Positions 17,500-27,413 are shown, numbered from the stretch's first letter. The stretch: DNA of 64,000 nt from Flaviaestuariibacter sp. (GCA_025963645.1 JAOQAI010000006.1:62001-126000), one strand, 5' to 3'. The notes: generated by a model not told the origin, from the sequence alone. Numbers and translations: made by a program.

Positions 17500-19104
17500 A
17501 TGAAACTTAAATCAATAAATAAATTCGTAATAGGCTGCGCCCTTGTTGTAACGGCTGCCTCCTGCGCTAAAAAGCTGGATCTTTTTCCGCAAAACGAGCT
17601 GACCCAGCAGAATGCGTATGCTAATGCTGCCGGTTACAAATCCGTACTGGCGAAGATCTATGGTAATATGGCTTCCACCGGGAACGCCGGTCCTGCTGGC
17701 GCCTCTGATATTCAAGGGTTAGATGAAGGTTCGCAATCGCCTTTTATCCGCGGGTTTTTCAATGCACAGGAACTGCCAACTGATGAAGCGATCGTTGCCT
17801 GGGATGACCAGACCATCAAAGATTTTCATGGCTTGCGTTTCACCAGCTCCGATCCTTTCCTTTTGGGATTGTATAACCGGTTGATCTATAACGTGGCTGT
17901 CGGAAACGAATATTTACGCGAAGCAACCGACGCGAAATTGTCTTCCAGAGGTATTTCCGGTGCAGATGCTACCGAGATCAAAAAGACAGCAGCAGAAGTC
18001 CGTTTCCTGCGTGCCTTTAATTATTGGGCGATGATGGATCTTTTTGGAAAGTCAACTTTTCTGAACGAGTCAGATCCGGTGGGTACATTGCCTGGCCAGA
18101 AGACCCGTGCCGAACTGTTTACATATATTGAGACAGAGTTAAAAGCTATTGAAACGGAGCTGGCGCCTGCAAAGACTATCGAATACGGTCGTGTGGACCA
18201 AGCTGCGGCGTGGGCTCTTTTAGCCCGGATGTATCTGAATGCCGGTGTTTATACCGGTACGCCTAAATACACCGAAGCGATCACCTATGCAAAAAAAGTG
18301 ATTGCTGCAGGCTATACGCTGCGTCCGAGCTACTCCAGCCTTTTCATGGCGGATAATGATAAGCAAAAAGATGAATTCATTTATGCCATCAACTGCGATG
18401 GACTGCGTACCAAGTCGTTTGGTAATACTTCTTTCCTTGTGCATGCTCCGGCCGGCGATAATGCTGCGGAATACGGCATTGGCGGTGGTTGGTATGGTTA
18501 CCGTACGACAAAGCAATTTGCTGCCTTGTTTGCCGATCAAACGGGTAACACTGATAAGCGTGCCATGTTCACGAATCTGGGCAACCAGGAGATAGCTGAT
18601 GTGGGCCAATTTATGCAAGGCGTCCAGGTAAAAAAATTCCGCAATATCCGGACGGACGGATTGCCGGTTTCCGATGCGCAGAACAAAGAATTCGCTGATA
18701 TTGATTTTCCTGTTTTTCGTTTGGCTGAAATGTACCTCATCTACACGGAAGCTCACTTACGTGGTGGTGCTGGTGGCGATGCGGTAACAGCGCTGGCTTA
18801 TATGAATGCGATTCGTTTCCGTGCTTATGCTCAAAGCTTTGGCCCGGGCAACGTGGGGCAGTTATCAGCCGGAAACCTGAACCTGCAAACGGTTTTGGAT
18901 GAAAGAGGCCGTGAATTGTATTGGGAAGGGCATCGCCGCACGGATCTGATCCGCTACGGCCAATTAACCACCGGCACTTACCTGTGGCAGTGGAAGGGCG
19001 GCGTAGCTTCCGGAACATCGGTGAATGACAAGTATAATATTTTCCCGATCCCGGCTACCGTTCGTTCTGCAAATCCTAATCTTGAACAAAACACGGGTTA
19101 TTAA
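17500..19104 (+). CDS. susD: SusD/RagB-family nutrient-binding lipoprotein
   Basis: Surface lipoprotein of 534 residues that caps SusC and binds glycan. I start at the ATG at 17500 (MKLKSINKF); an ATG at 17491 adds three residues. The lipobox is TAASC. SusD features include LFPQNELTQQNAY at the N-terminus, helical TPR-like segments (EIKKTAAEVRFLRAFNYWAM, then AWALLARMYLNAGVYT) and the typical C-terminal ERGRELYWEGHRRTDLIRY. It follows susC directly and precedes the SusE-like gene by 19 bases. Confidence 0.95.
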   Translation: MKLKSINKFVIGCALVVTAASCAKKLDLFPQNELTQQNAYANAAGYKSVLAKIYGNMASTGNAGPAGASDIQGLDEGSQSPFIRGFFNAQELPTDEAIVAWDDQTIKDFHGLRFTSSDPFLLGLYNRLIYNVAVGNEYLREATDAKLSSRGISGADATEIKKTAAEVRFLRAFNYWAMMDLFGKSTFLNESDPVGTLPGQKTRAELFTYIETELKAIETELAPAKTIEYGRVDQAAAWALLARMYLNAGVYTGTPKYTEAITYAKKVIAAGYTLRPSYSSLFMADNDKQKDEFIYAINCDGLRTKSFGNTSFLVHAPAGDNAAEYGIGGGWYGYRTTKQFAALFADQTGNTDKRAMFTNLGNQEIADVGQFMQGVQVKKFRNIRTDGLPVSDAQNKEFADIDFPVFRLAEMYLIYTEAHLRGGAGGDAVTALAYMNAIRFRAYAQSFGPGNVGQLSAGNLNLQTVLDERGRELYWEGHRRTDLIRYGQLTTGTYLWQWKGGVASGTSVNDKYNIFPIPATVRSANPNLEQNTGY

Positions 19105-19123
19105 TTTTTAATCATCACACATT

Positions 19124-19954
19124 ATGAAACAGATAATTAAACTACTTTTTATCGCTGCTTTTGTAAGCACCGCCTTGTGGTCTTGCAAAAAGGATGAAAA
19201 TAAAGTATATTTTGAAGGCGGTACAGCACCTGTGCTTACCGCTTCTGCTACCACACCGGTAACCCTGGCACCTGCCAACCAATCAAATGTGGCTATGCGG
19301 TTCGATTGGACAAATCCGAACTATAAGTTCACAACCGGCGTTAGCTCGCAGGATGTTACTTACATTTTGCAGGTGGACACGACTGGCGCCAACTTTACCA
19401 GTCCGTCAATGCAGGAAGTATCTATACCAAAAGAATTGAGCACCAGCTTTACGGTAAAAGAGTTGAATACCATTCTTACGAAGTTGAACGTATTAGAGGA
19501 CATGCCTCACAGCATTCAATTCCGCATAAAATCAACGTTAGGCAACAACAGCGCGGTATTATTTTCCAATGTTTTGACCCGGGTTATTACGCCTTACCTT
19601 GATGTGGCAGTGCCGATCCCTACAGCTGGTAATCTTTGGATTGTAGGTGACGCGAGCCCTAACGGCTGGAACAATCCCTTACAAGCCGCTTATGTTACCA
19701 CACACAAGTTTACAAAAGTATCGAACACGCTTTACGAGCTGACACTGGCAATGCCAGGCGGCGGTGCGTATAAATTGTTGCAGGACAATGGCAATTGGGC
19801 TACCCAATATCACATGTTGGCGGGTGGGTCATGGTCAAGTGGTGATTTTGAAAAGAGAGATGCTGATCCCGGCTTCCCTGGCCCTCCAACGGCGGGTACC
19901 TATAAGATCACAGTGAATTTCAAAACAGGCAAGTACACAGTGGTAAAGCTTTAA
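19124..19954 (+). CDS. SusE-like outer-membrane glycan-binding lipoprotein
   Basis: 276 residues. The signal peptide ends in a lipobox (LWSC). Residues about 35-160 form the SusE N-terminal domain (APVLTASATTPVTLAPANQS, then VAMRFDWTNPNY). The C-terminal third (NLWIVGDASPNGWNN onward) is a CBM-like module of the kind found in SusE/SusF surface glycan-binding proteins. It is co-directional with susD and the next gene and shares the SusE domain with it, so it is probably a surface binding protein of the same complex. Confidence 0.85.
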   Translation: MKQIIKLLFIAAFVSTALWSCKKDENKVYFEGGTAPVLTASATTPVTLAPANQSNVAMRFDWTNPNYKFTTGVSSQDVTYILQVDTTGANFTSPSMQEVSIPKELSTSFTVKELNTILTKLNVLEDMPHSIQFRIKSTLGNNSAVLFSNVLTRVITPYLDVAVPIPTAGNLWIVGDASPNGWNNPLQAAYVTTHKFTKVSNTLYELTLAMPGGGAYKLLQDNGNWATQYHMLAGGSWSSGDFEKRDADPGFPGPPTAGTYKITVNFKTGKYTVVKL

Positions 19955-19982
19955 TGTTGATAATCATCAATAAAAAATCTAT

Positions 19983-21740
19983 ATGAAATATATCTCTAAA
20001 ATCTTCTTTCTTCTCACACTTGCAGTTGCCTTTGTAGCCTGTAATAAGGTAGAAGATCTTCCGGTGTACAAGGAAGGCACATCGGTAACGCTAACATCTT
20101 CTGCTACGGCGGTAGTAGCCACGCAGGCTGACTCCAGCAAGAATGTCGTTACTTTCTTCTGGACGAATCCAGCCTACGCTTCAGATTCTGGTACCTACAA
20201 GTATATCATCCAGATTGATTCTGCTACCCGCAACTTCTCTAAAGCAGTAAGCCGCACAGTGACCGGAACCCGCAGTGCTTCTTTCACCGGTAAGGACCTG
20301 AATGCGATTTTGCTGGATTATGGATTTGCTGTAGGCGTTCCTTACAAACTGGATGTGCGGGTTATCTCCTCTTATGGAAATAACAATGAGCGCTATATGT
20401 CCAATGTAGTGTCGTTAATGGTGACTCCCTATAACGATCCTTCTACATTAACCGCTTCTGCCACTTCTGTAACAGGTACATTAGCTACTTCCTCTCAAAA
20501 CTCCCTGACCTTTTCCTGGACCCGGGCATTCAGTGGGTACAGCGGTGCTGTTACTTATACTTTGCAGTATGATTCTGCCGGTAAGAATTTCGTAGCGCCC
20601 CTGGAAATGCCGTTTGGTTCTGTCTTCAGCAAAACCTTGACCCAGGCGGAAGTGAATACAACCGCTTTGAATTCCGGTATTGCCGGCGGTGCTTCAGGTA
20701 AAGTGGAATATCGCATTAAAGCGACGACTGCAGCGGGTGCTATTTCTTATTCCAATGTGACAATGGTCACAGTACAGACCTATGTTCCCCTCTTGCGATT
20801 TTATATGCCGGGCGGGTACCAGGGCGCTACTGGCAATGGTAATGATTGGGATCCGGGCACAGCGCCTGAGTTCATTCGCGACCTGCGTCCGGGCTCTTTG
20901 AACAAGCTGTATTACATGTACATCTTCTTACCAGCCGGTTCTGAATTTAAAATTACTCAGGGAAGAGACTGGGCTATTAACTATGGCGGTTCAGGTGGTA
21001 ATTTATCCAGCAGTGGTGGCAACTTAAGCGTTGCTACAGCGGGGGTTTACCGGGTTTCTATTGACGTGGTGAATATGAAGTATGATATCCGTTTAGGCCG
21101 TATGGGTTTTGTAGGCGGTGCTACGGGCGCCGGTTGGGATCCGCCAAGCGTTTTCCCTAATTATGCATTAGGTTATGGTGGAAGAAACCTGTTTGTAGGT
21201 ATTACGAACTTTACAGTAGATGGTTGGAAATTAATTGACAATAATGCCTGGAACAACGGTAGCAACACCTTGGACGAGACAAGAAGCTATGGGTCAACCG
21301 GTGGCAGCGGAAGTTCTTTAGTGGTAAATGATGCCAACATGCCAAACATCACCACAGCCGGTCGCTACCGTGTGATCTGGGATGGTCGTGATCCGAACAA
21401 TGTAAAATACGAAATGAGCCCGGCAACTGAAATGCGGATCGTTGGAAATGGCATGCAAGGTGTTCCTGATTGGAACCCAGGCGCTAGCCCTCAAATGACT
21501 TATATGGGTGCAGGCAAATGGCAGGCTACGGTTACTTTGGTTGCTGGTAAGGAATTCAAATTCCTGGCAGCAAATGACTGGGGTGCTTTCGATTATGAAG
21601 ATAATAGCGGTGGCAGCACCGCTACCGGTGTGGCCCGTAAGATCAAATGGGAAGGTGGTGATAACTTCAAAACACCAACCGTAACCGGAAGCTATACGAT
21701 CGTTCTCGATGAGAATGCACAGACCGTTACTATTAATTAA
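19983..21740 (+). CDS. SusE/SusF-like outer-membrane glycan-binding lipoprotein
   Basis: 585 residues with a lipobox (FVAC). Two SusE-type Ig-like domains (about 25-150 and 155-270; both begin with LTSSATAV or LTASATSV) are followed by two or three CBM-like modules (LRFYMPGGYQGATGNGNDWD; MGFVGGATGAGWDPPSVF; MRIVGNGMQGVPDWNPGASP). Each contains the W-[DN]P pattern seen in SusF starch-binding modules. It is the last gene of the susCDEF set and is followed by a strong terminator at 21761. Confidence 0.85.
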   Translation: MKYISKIFFLLTLAVAFVACNKVEDLPVYKEGTSVTLTSSATAVVATQADSSKNVVTFFWTNPAYASDSGTYKYIIQIDSATRNFSKAVSRTVTGTRSASFTGKDLNAILLDYGFAVGVPYKLDVRVISSYGNNNERYMSNVVSLMVTPYNDPSTLTASATSVTGTLATSSQNSLTFSWTRAFSGYSGAVTYTLQYDSAGKNFVAPLEMPFGSVFSKTLTQAEVNTTALNSGIAGGASGKVEYRIKATTAAGAISYSNVTMVTVQTYVPLLRFYMPGGYQGATGNGNDWDPGTAPEFIRDLRPGSLNKLYYMYIFLPAGSEFKITQGRDWAINYGGSGGNLSSSGGNLSVATAGVYRVSIDVVNMKYDIRLGRMGFVGGATGAGWDPPSVFPNYALGYGGRNLFVGITNFTVDGWKLIDNNAWNNGSNTLDETRSYGSTGGSGSSLVVNDANMPNITTAGRYRVIWDGRDPNNVKYEMSPATEMRIVGNGMQGVPDWNPGASPQMTYMGAGKWQATVTLVAGKEFKFLAANDWGAFDYEDNSGGSTATGVARKIKWEGGDNFKTPTVTGSYTIVLDENAQTVTIN

Positions 21741-21760
21741 TTGTGTGTATATTTTGATAA

Positions 21761-21788
21761 GAGCCGCGTTATTGCGGCTCTTTTTTTT
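21761..21788 (+). terminator. rho-independent terminator after the susCDEF unit
   Basis: A 7-bp stem GAGCCGC/GCGGCTC with a 6-base loop is followed by eight T. It separates the susCDEF operon from the lacI unit. Confidence 0.9.
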
Positions 21789-21797
21789 GTCCAAAGT

Positions 21798-21828
21798 TTT
21801 GTTACTAATGCGGAGGGAGTTATTTTTA
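21798..21828 (+). promoter_or_regulatory. Bacteroidota-type promoter of the lacI unit
   Basis: TTTG (21798-21801), a 19-base spacer and TATTTTTA (21821-21828) match the -33 TTTG / -7 TAnnTTTG pattern with one mismatch. The -7 box abuts the LacI-type operator. Confidence 0.6.
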
Positions 21829-21843
21829 TGCAAACGATTGCAT
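21828..21843. promoter_or_regulatory. LacI-family operator at the lacI start
   Basis: ATGCAAACGATTGCAT is palindromic apart from one base pair and has the central CG typical of LacI/PurR-family operators. It overlaps the -7 region and ends 2 bases before the GTG start, which predicts autorepression of lacI and of the GH53 and GH2-GH53 genes behind it. Confidence 0.7.
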
Positions 21844-21845
21844 AA

Positions 21846-22865
21846 GTGCATCCCAAGACCACTATACACGACATTGCCAAGGCGCTGAATGTAAACGCGG
21901 CTACGGTATCAAGAGCATTAAATGACCATCCCGCTATTAGTGCCAAAACCAAGACTGCTGTTCGGAAAGAGGCGAAACGCCAGCATTACCAGCCTAACCG
22001 GATCGCTTCCTCTCTTCGTTCAGGAAGATCAAAAATCATTGGTGTCATCATTCCAAGCGCAGAGATCAATTTCTTCGGTTCAGTATTACATGGCATTGAG
22101 AAAGTGGCCAACGAGCATGGCTATACCATCATCATTTATCAATCTAATGAGTCCGCCGAATGGGAAAGAAAAGGCATTGAAACCTTATTGCGCTCCCGGG
22201 TTGATGGTGTGATCGTTTCCATTGCTAAGAATTCTATATCGCTGGAACATTTTAAAAATCTTAAAGAACGCGGCACACCTCTTTTATTTTTCGATCGCTC
22301 ATGCGATGAGGTAGGGGCGCCATCTGTAACTGTTGATGATTACAAGGGCGCTTATCTGGCTACAGAACATCTTATTCAACAAGGTTATCGCAACATTGCC
22401 TATATCGCGGGTCAGAAGCATGTGGCTATCTGGCAGCAGCGGCTGCAGGGATATAAAGATGCGTTGCGTGCCGCCGGCATGCCCATTAAACCTGAATATA
22501 TTGTTCATGGAGATGTATCTGTTGATTCGGGAAAGGCCTGCATGGCAAAGCTCTTATCCTTGTCCACAAAGCCAGGCGCAATTTGCTGTGTAGAGGATTT
22601 TACCGCTTTGGGTGCTTTGCAGTTGTTAAAGGAAAGGGGTGTGAATGTGCCGGGTGAAATGGGAGTCATTGGCTTTGCCAATGAAGCTTTTGGGGCCTAT
22701 CTAACACCATCACTTTCCACTGTTGATCAGCAGACCATCCGGATGGGGGAAGAGGTAGCGAAGCTCTTTTTTGAATTAGCCGCCAAGGACGATTTTTATG
22801 GAGCGGAAAAAAAGATAGTATTGGAACCTGTATTAATAATTAGAGAATCCTCATCCAAATCATAA
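21846..22865 (+). CDS. LacI-family transcriptional regulator
   Basis: 339 residues with a GTG start at 21846; the only nearby ATG (21828) is out of frame and part of the operator. The N-terminal HTH is TTIHDIAKALNVNAATVSRA with the hinge helix IASSLRSGRSKIIGVIIPS, followed by a periplasmic-binding-protein-like sensor domain (about 62-335) with the usual VDGVIVSIAKN and GVIGFANEAFGAYLTPSLST segments. Ten bases separate it from the GH53 gene, so they are likely cotranscribed. A galactose- or galactan-derived inducer is inferred from context. Confidence 0.93.
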   Translation: MHPKTTIHDIAKALNVNAATVSRALNDHPAISAKTKTAVRKEAKRQHYQPNRIASSLRSGRSKIIGVIIPSAEINFFGSVLHGIEKVANEHGYTIIIYQSNESAEWERKGIETLLRSRVDGVIVSIAKNSISLEHFKNLKERGTPLLFFDRSCDEVGAPSVTVDDYKGAYLATEHLIQQGYRNIAYIAGQKHVAIWQQRLQGYKDALRAAGMPIKPEYIVHGDVSVDSGKACMAKLLSLSTKPGAICCVEDFTALGALQLLKERGVNVPGEMGVIGFANEAFGAYLTPSLSTVDQQTIRMGEEVAKLFFELAAKDDFYGAEKKIVLEPVLIIRESSSKS

Positions 22866-22875
22866 ACGCTTAGGT

Positions 22876-23916
22876 ATGTATAAACAATTGTTCTATTGCA
22901 CCTTTTTACTCTTTGTTCTTAGTTGTAAAAAAAGCAACACGCAGCCGGTGGATAATGGTGGCGGTACGCAACCACCAACAGCGCCAACCGTAGCGTTTGC
23001 TAAAGGCGCCGATGTCGGCTGGATCACACAAATGGAAGCGGCTAATAAAAAATTTTATAACGCTGCCGGCGTGGAAACGGAAGGCATGGCGCTGCTGAAA
23101 AGCCTCGGCATGAATACGATCCGGTTACGTGTGTGGGTAGCCCCAACAGGCGGATGGAATGGCAAGGCAGATGTAGTGGCAAAAGCCGTTCGGGCAAAGA
23201 ACCTGGGCATGCGGATGATGATTGATTTTCACTACAGCGATACCTGGGCCGATCCTGGTCATCAAACAAAACCTGCCGCTTGGGCGGGCATGGATGTGGC
23301 CGGTTTGAAGGTAGCCTTGGTAGCGCATACAAGTGATGTGCTGAATGCACTAAAATCAGCAGGCGTTACGCCGGAATGGGTGCAGGTAGGCAATGAAACG
23401 AACGATGGTATGCTGTGGCCGGAAGGCAAAGCATCTACCAATATGGCAAACTATGCGGGCTTTGTTGCGGCGGGCTATGATGCGGTGAAAAGCGTTTTTC
23501 CGAATGCTAAGGTTATCGTTCATGTATCCAACGGTTGGGACAATAGCCTATTCCGCTGGAACCTGGATGGGCTGAAGAATGGGGGCGGCAAATGGGATGT
23601 GATTGGGCTTTCGCTTTATCCAACACCTTCCAACTGGGCAACTATCAACCAACAAGCCTTAACCAATATGAATGATATGGTAAGCCGTTATGGAAAAGAA
23701 GTAATGGTAGTAGAGATCGGTATGCCGTGGGATAGTCCAACAGAAAGTAGCGCCTTCATTTCCGATATAATTACCAAAACAAAAACCGTAACAGCTGGTA
23801 AAGGACTCGGTGTGTTGTATTGGGAACCACAGTCCTACGGACAGTGGCAGGGCTACACGCTTGGCGCTTTTGACAACAGCGGCAAACCAACTTTGGCCCT
23901 CAATGCTTTTCAATAA
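22876..23916 (+). CDS. GH53 arabinogalactan endo-beta-1,4-galactanase
   Basis: Lipid-anchored endo-galactanase of 346 residues that would cut beta-1,4-galactan side chains of pectin (type I arabinogalactan). It has a signal peptide with lipobox (VLSC) and a short Pro/Gly/Thr-rich linker (about 20-38). The clan GH-A barrel contains NTIRLRVWVAP, MMIDFHYSDTWADPG, VGNETNDGMLWPEG (acid/base Glu about 175) and VVEIGMPW (nucleophile Glu about 279). All are characteristic of GH53. It lies between lacI (10 bases) and the GH2-GH53 gene (19 bases). Confidence 0.93.
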   Translation: MYKQLFYCTFLLFVLSCKKSNTQPVDNGGGTQPPTAPTVAFAKGADVGWITQMEAANKKFYNAAGVETEGMALLKSLGMNTIRLRVWVAPTGGWNGKADVVAKAVRAKNLGMRMMIDFHYSDTWADPGHQTKPAAWAGMDVAGLKVALVAHTSDVLNALKSAGVTPEWVQVGNETNDGMLWPEGKASTNMANYAGFVAAGYDAVKSVFPNAKVIVHVSNGWDNSLFRWNLDGLKNGGGKWDVIGLSLYPTPSNWATINQQALTNMNDMVSRYGKEVMVVEIGMPWDSPTESSAFISDIITKTKTVTAGKGLGVLYWEPQSYGQWQGYTLGAFDNSGKPTLALNAFQ

Positions 23917-23935
23917 ACGATAAAAGATTTTCTTG

Positions 23936-26900
23936 ATGATACGAAACATTTTCTTGGTCTTAAGCATCTGTGCAACATTCACGGCAGTTGCACAAGCGCC
24001 GGCACGGCAGCGCATCTCCTTCGACAACGACTGGCGTTTTCACTTTGGTCATGCAGGCGATCCGGCAAAAGATTTCAACTATGGCATCACCGCTGTTTTT
24101 GCCAAGACGGGCAAGACGGATAATACAGCATTGGCGCTGAATTTTAAGGATAGCGGTTGGCGCAAACTGAACCTGCCCCATGACTGGGCCGTTGAATTGC
24201 CTTTTGTGAAATCGCCCAATTTCGATGTGATGGCGCATGGTTATAAGCCCGTTGGCGGGCTCTTCCCCGAGACCAGCATTGGCTGGTACCGCAAGCATTT
24301 TACTATTGCTAAAAAGGATTCAGGGCAACGCTTTGAAGTGCAGTTCGATGGCATCTTTCGCGATGCCCGCATTTGGATCAACGGCTTCTTTTTAGGCAAT
24401 AATCAAAGCGGTTATATTGGCGCTTCTTACGACATCACGGATTATATCAATTATGATAAACCGAATGTGTTAGTCGTTCGTGCTGATGCCACTCAATACG
24501 AAGGCTGGTTTTACGAAGGCGCCGGCATCTATCGGCATGTGTGGTTAAACAGGTATGCAAATGTTCATATTCCGCATGGCGGACTGTTTGTACATACAGA
24601 TGTGCAGGGCGCTAACGCAACCATCAATATTGAAACAGAGGTGGCGAACGCCGGACCGGCTGTCACCAAAGCAATGATTTATTCGTATATCACTGACCGG
24701 GTAGGTCGTAGGCTAGCACAAACAGCGGAGCAGCCATTAGCGTTATCAATTAATGGAAAAACACTAACAAAGCAAAAGCTGTCACTTAAAAATGCGCACC
24801 TGTGGAATCTTGATGATCCTTACTTATACCGTATTGTATCAATAGTAAAAGGAGGAGGCAAAACCCTTGATAGTGTATCGCATCGCTTTGGTGTTCGTAC
24901 ACTCCGTTTCGATGCGAAAGGCGGCTTCTTCTTGAATGGACAACATGTGAAAATAAAAGGTACCAACAATCATGGTGACCATGCCGGCGTAGGCGCTGCC
25001 TTGCCTGACTATTTACAATACTACCGTATTCGTTTATTAAAAGAGATGGGCTCGAATGCCTATCGAACCTCGCATGGCGCACCCACGCCGGAGTTGCTGG
25101 ATGCATGCGATAGTTTAGGCATGCTGGTGATGGATGAACAACGTTTGCTGAACAGTAGCCCGGAGTATATGGATCAATGGGAGCGCTTGATCCGTCGCGA
25201 CCGCAATCACCCTTCGGTGTTTATGTGGTCCATTGGTAATGAAGAAGGATGGGTGCAGGGAAACACCACCGGCAAGCGCATTGCGCAAACCTTATTAGCC
25301 AAACAAAAAGAACTCGATCCCACCCGCATCAGCACTTATGCGGCCGATATGGCGAATGTGTTTCCCGGCGTGAATGAAGTAGTGCCTGTAAGAAGCTTTA
25401 ATTATCGTCAGTTCGCAGTGGCGGATTACCACCGCGATCATCCTAACCAACCGTTATTAGGAACCGAAATGGGAAGCACCGTCACCACTCGCGGTATCTA
25501 TGAAAAAGACAGCATCAGGGCTTATGTGCCCGATCAGGATATTACAGCGCCGTGGTGGGCCAGCACTGCTGAAACCTGGTGGACATTGGCTGCCGAAAAT
25601 CCTTACTGGATGGGCGGCTTTATCTGGACAGGCTTTGATTACCGTGGTGAACCAACACCGTATGAGTGGCCGAATGTGTCCTCGCATTTTGGTGTGATGG
25701 ATGTGTGTGGCTTTCCGAAAAACATCTATTACTACTACCAGTCATGGTGGACGGATAAGGACGTGCTGCACATCTCGCCGCATTGGAACTGGAAAGGCAA
25801 AGAAGGGCAGCCGGTTGATGTGTGGGTAAACTCCAACGCCGATAATGTGGAACTGTTTTTAAATGGCAAAAGCCTTGGCAAAAAGGACATGCCTCGCAAC
25901 CGCCACCTGCAATGGAGTGTGCCCTACGAAGCGGGAAAGCTGGAAGCCATTGCGTATAAGAAAGGCCGTAAGCTGGAAGCCAAAGTAGAAACAACGGGAC
26001 CTCCGGCGGAAGTAGTGGTGACACCATATAAGACTACGATGTATGCCGATGGTAAAGATGTAAGTGTGATCAACATCAGTGTTATAGATCGCCAGGGACG
26101 TGAGGTTCCGGACGCTTCTAACCTTATTCGGTTTTCAATAAAAGGCGATGCAAGAATTATTGGTGTAGGCAATGGCGATCCGAGCAGTCATGAGCGGGAT
26201 AAGTACAACGACACTGCCGCACAACGACAACTCTTTAACGGTAAAGCGCAAGTGATTGTGCAATCCAATGAAGTGCCCACTACATTTGGATTTGTAGCGA
26301 GAGGGGAAGGGCTGTGGGATGGCTCTACCGATATCATCGCTATTCCGCTACATCAATCTTTCACACCGGCTCCAAAGGCAACTACGCCAAAAAAAGTTAG
26401 CGAACGAATGCTCGGTGCCGACATTTCTTTTCTACCCGAGCTTGAAGCAAAAGGCATACAATTCTCGGATAAGGGGGTAACGAAAGATGCGATCTCTATC
26501 CTGAAAGATCATGGCATCAATTATATCCGCCTGCGGTTGTTTCATACACCTGATAACGACAGCGGCTATTCGCCCAAGGCAGGATTTTGCGACCTGCCGC
26601 ACACGCTGGCAATGGCAAAACGTATCAAAGCCGCGGGGCTGAAATGGCTGCTTGATTTTCACTACAGCGACTATTGGGCAGACCCCGGCAAACAGTTCAA
26701 GCCACTTGCCTGGAAAGGCTTGTCCTTTCCGCAATTGCGTGACTCTTTATACAATTACACAAAAGCGGTGATGCTGGCATTAAAAGCACAAGGCACACTG
26801 CCGGATATGGTGCAGATCGGTAACGAGATCAACCACGGCATTGTATGGCCGGAAGGAAGTGTGTCGCATCTGGATAGCCTTGCGCAATTGCTTATTGCAG

Positions 26901-27319
26901 GGACAAAAGCCACGAAGGAAGTAGCTCCGAAAGCGGTTATGATGCTGCACGTAGCGCTTGGTGGGCAAGCTGATGAATCGGTTTTCTTCATCGACAATAT
27001 GCAGGCTCGCGGTGTGCCTTTCGATGTCATCGGTGAATCCTATTATCCCAAATGGCACGGCACATTGAGCGACCTGCGTAATAACCTGATGGACCTATCG
27101 AAGCGCTACAATCGCGAAGTAATTGTAGTGGAGTATTCGCAGCTAAAGAAAGAAGTCGCAGACATTACTTTCAACCTACCCAATAATATGGGCATTGGCA
27201 CTTTCATTTGGGAGCCGCTGAATACGTGGGAAAAAGTATTCGATAAGGATGGTAAAGCAAATGAATATTTGTATCAGTATGATGCGATCAGAAATGAATA
27301 TTTGAAAAAGAAAAAATAA
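23936..27319 (+). CDS. GH2 beta-galactosidase fused to a GH53 galactanase domain
   Basis: 1127 residues starting at the ATG at 23936. A signal peptide ending AVAQA has no lipobox, so the protein is probably periplasmic. Residues about 25-780 form a GH2 enzyme: sandwich domain (FDNDWRFHFG, then LPHDWAVELPF), barrel with SIGNEEGW (acid/base Glu about 436) and LLGTEMGS (nucleophile Glu about 510), then DUF4982/Ig-like domains. Residues about 823-1127 are a second GH53 domain with YIRLRLFHTP, WLLDFHYSDYWADPG, IGNEINHGIVWPEG (Glu about 963) and VIVVEYSQ (Glu about 1065). One chain would release galactose and cut galactan internally. The frame is continuous across the junction. Confidence 0.93.
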   Translation: MIRNIFLVLSICATFTAVAQAPARQRISFDNDWRFHFGHAGDPAKDFNYGITAVFAKTGKTDNTALALNFKDSGWRKLNLPHDWAVELPFVKSPNFDVMAHGYKPVGGLFPETSIGWYRKHFTIAKKDSGQRFEVQFDGIFRDARIWINGFFLGNNQSGYIGASYDITDYINYDKPNVLVVRADATQYEGWFYEGAGIYRHVWLNRYANVHIPHGGLFVHTDVQGANATINIETEVANAGPAVTKAMIYSYITDRVGRRLAQTAEQPLALSINGKTLTKQKLSLKNAHLWNLDDPYLYRIVSIVKGGGKTLDSVSHRFGVRTLRFDAKGGFFLNGQHVKIKGTNNHGDHAGVGAALPDYLQYYRIRLLKEMGSNAYRTSHGAPTPELLDACDSLGMLVMDEQRLLNSSPEYMDQWERLIRRDRNHPSVFMWSIGNEEGWVQGNTTGKRIAQTLLAKQKELDPTRISTYAADMANVFPGVNEVVPVRSFNYRQFAVADYHRDHPNQPLLGTEMGSTVTTRGIYEKDSIRAYVPDQDITAPWWASTAETWWTLAAENPYWMGGFIWTGFDYRGEPTPYEWPNVSSHFGVMDVCGFPKNIYYYYQSWWTDKDVLHISPHWNWKGKEGQPVDVWVNSNADNVELFLNGKSLGKKDMPRNRHLQWSVPYEAGKLEAIAYKKGRKLEAKVETTGPPAEVVVTPYKTTMYADGKDVSVINISVIDRQGREVPDASNLIRFSIKGDARIIGVGNGDPSSHERDKYNDTAAQRQLFNGKAQVIVQSNEVPTTFGFVARGEGLWDGSTDIIAIPLHQSFTPAPKATTPKKVSERMLGADISFLPELEAKGIQFSDKGVTKDAISILKDHGINYIRLRLFHTPDNDSGYSPKAGFCDLPHTLAMAKRIKAAGLKWLLDFHYSDYWADPGKQFKPLAWKGLSFPQLRDSLYNYTKAVMLALKAQGTLPDMVQIGNEINHGIVWPEGSVSHLDSLAQLLIAGTKATKEVAPKAVMMLHVALGGQADESVFFIDNMQARGVPFDVIGESYYPKWHGTLSDLRNNLMDLSKRYNREVIVVEYSQLKKEVADITFNLPNNMGIGTFIWEPLNTWEKVFDKDGKANEYLYQYDAIRNEYLKKKK

Positions 27320-27413
27320 GTGAGTAAAGCTAAGCGGCTGTTATCATCCCGAGGAACGAGGGAACTCAGAGGCTAAAGATGAAGACAGATTGCTTTCATA
27401 AACTCCTAACGGT

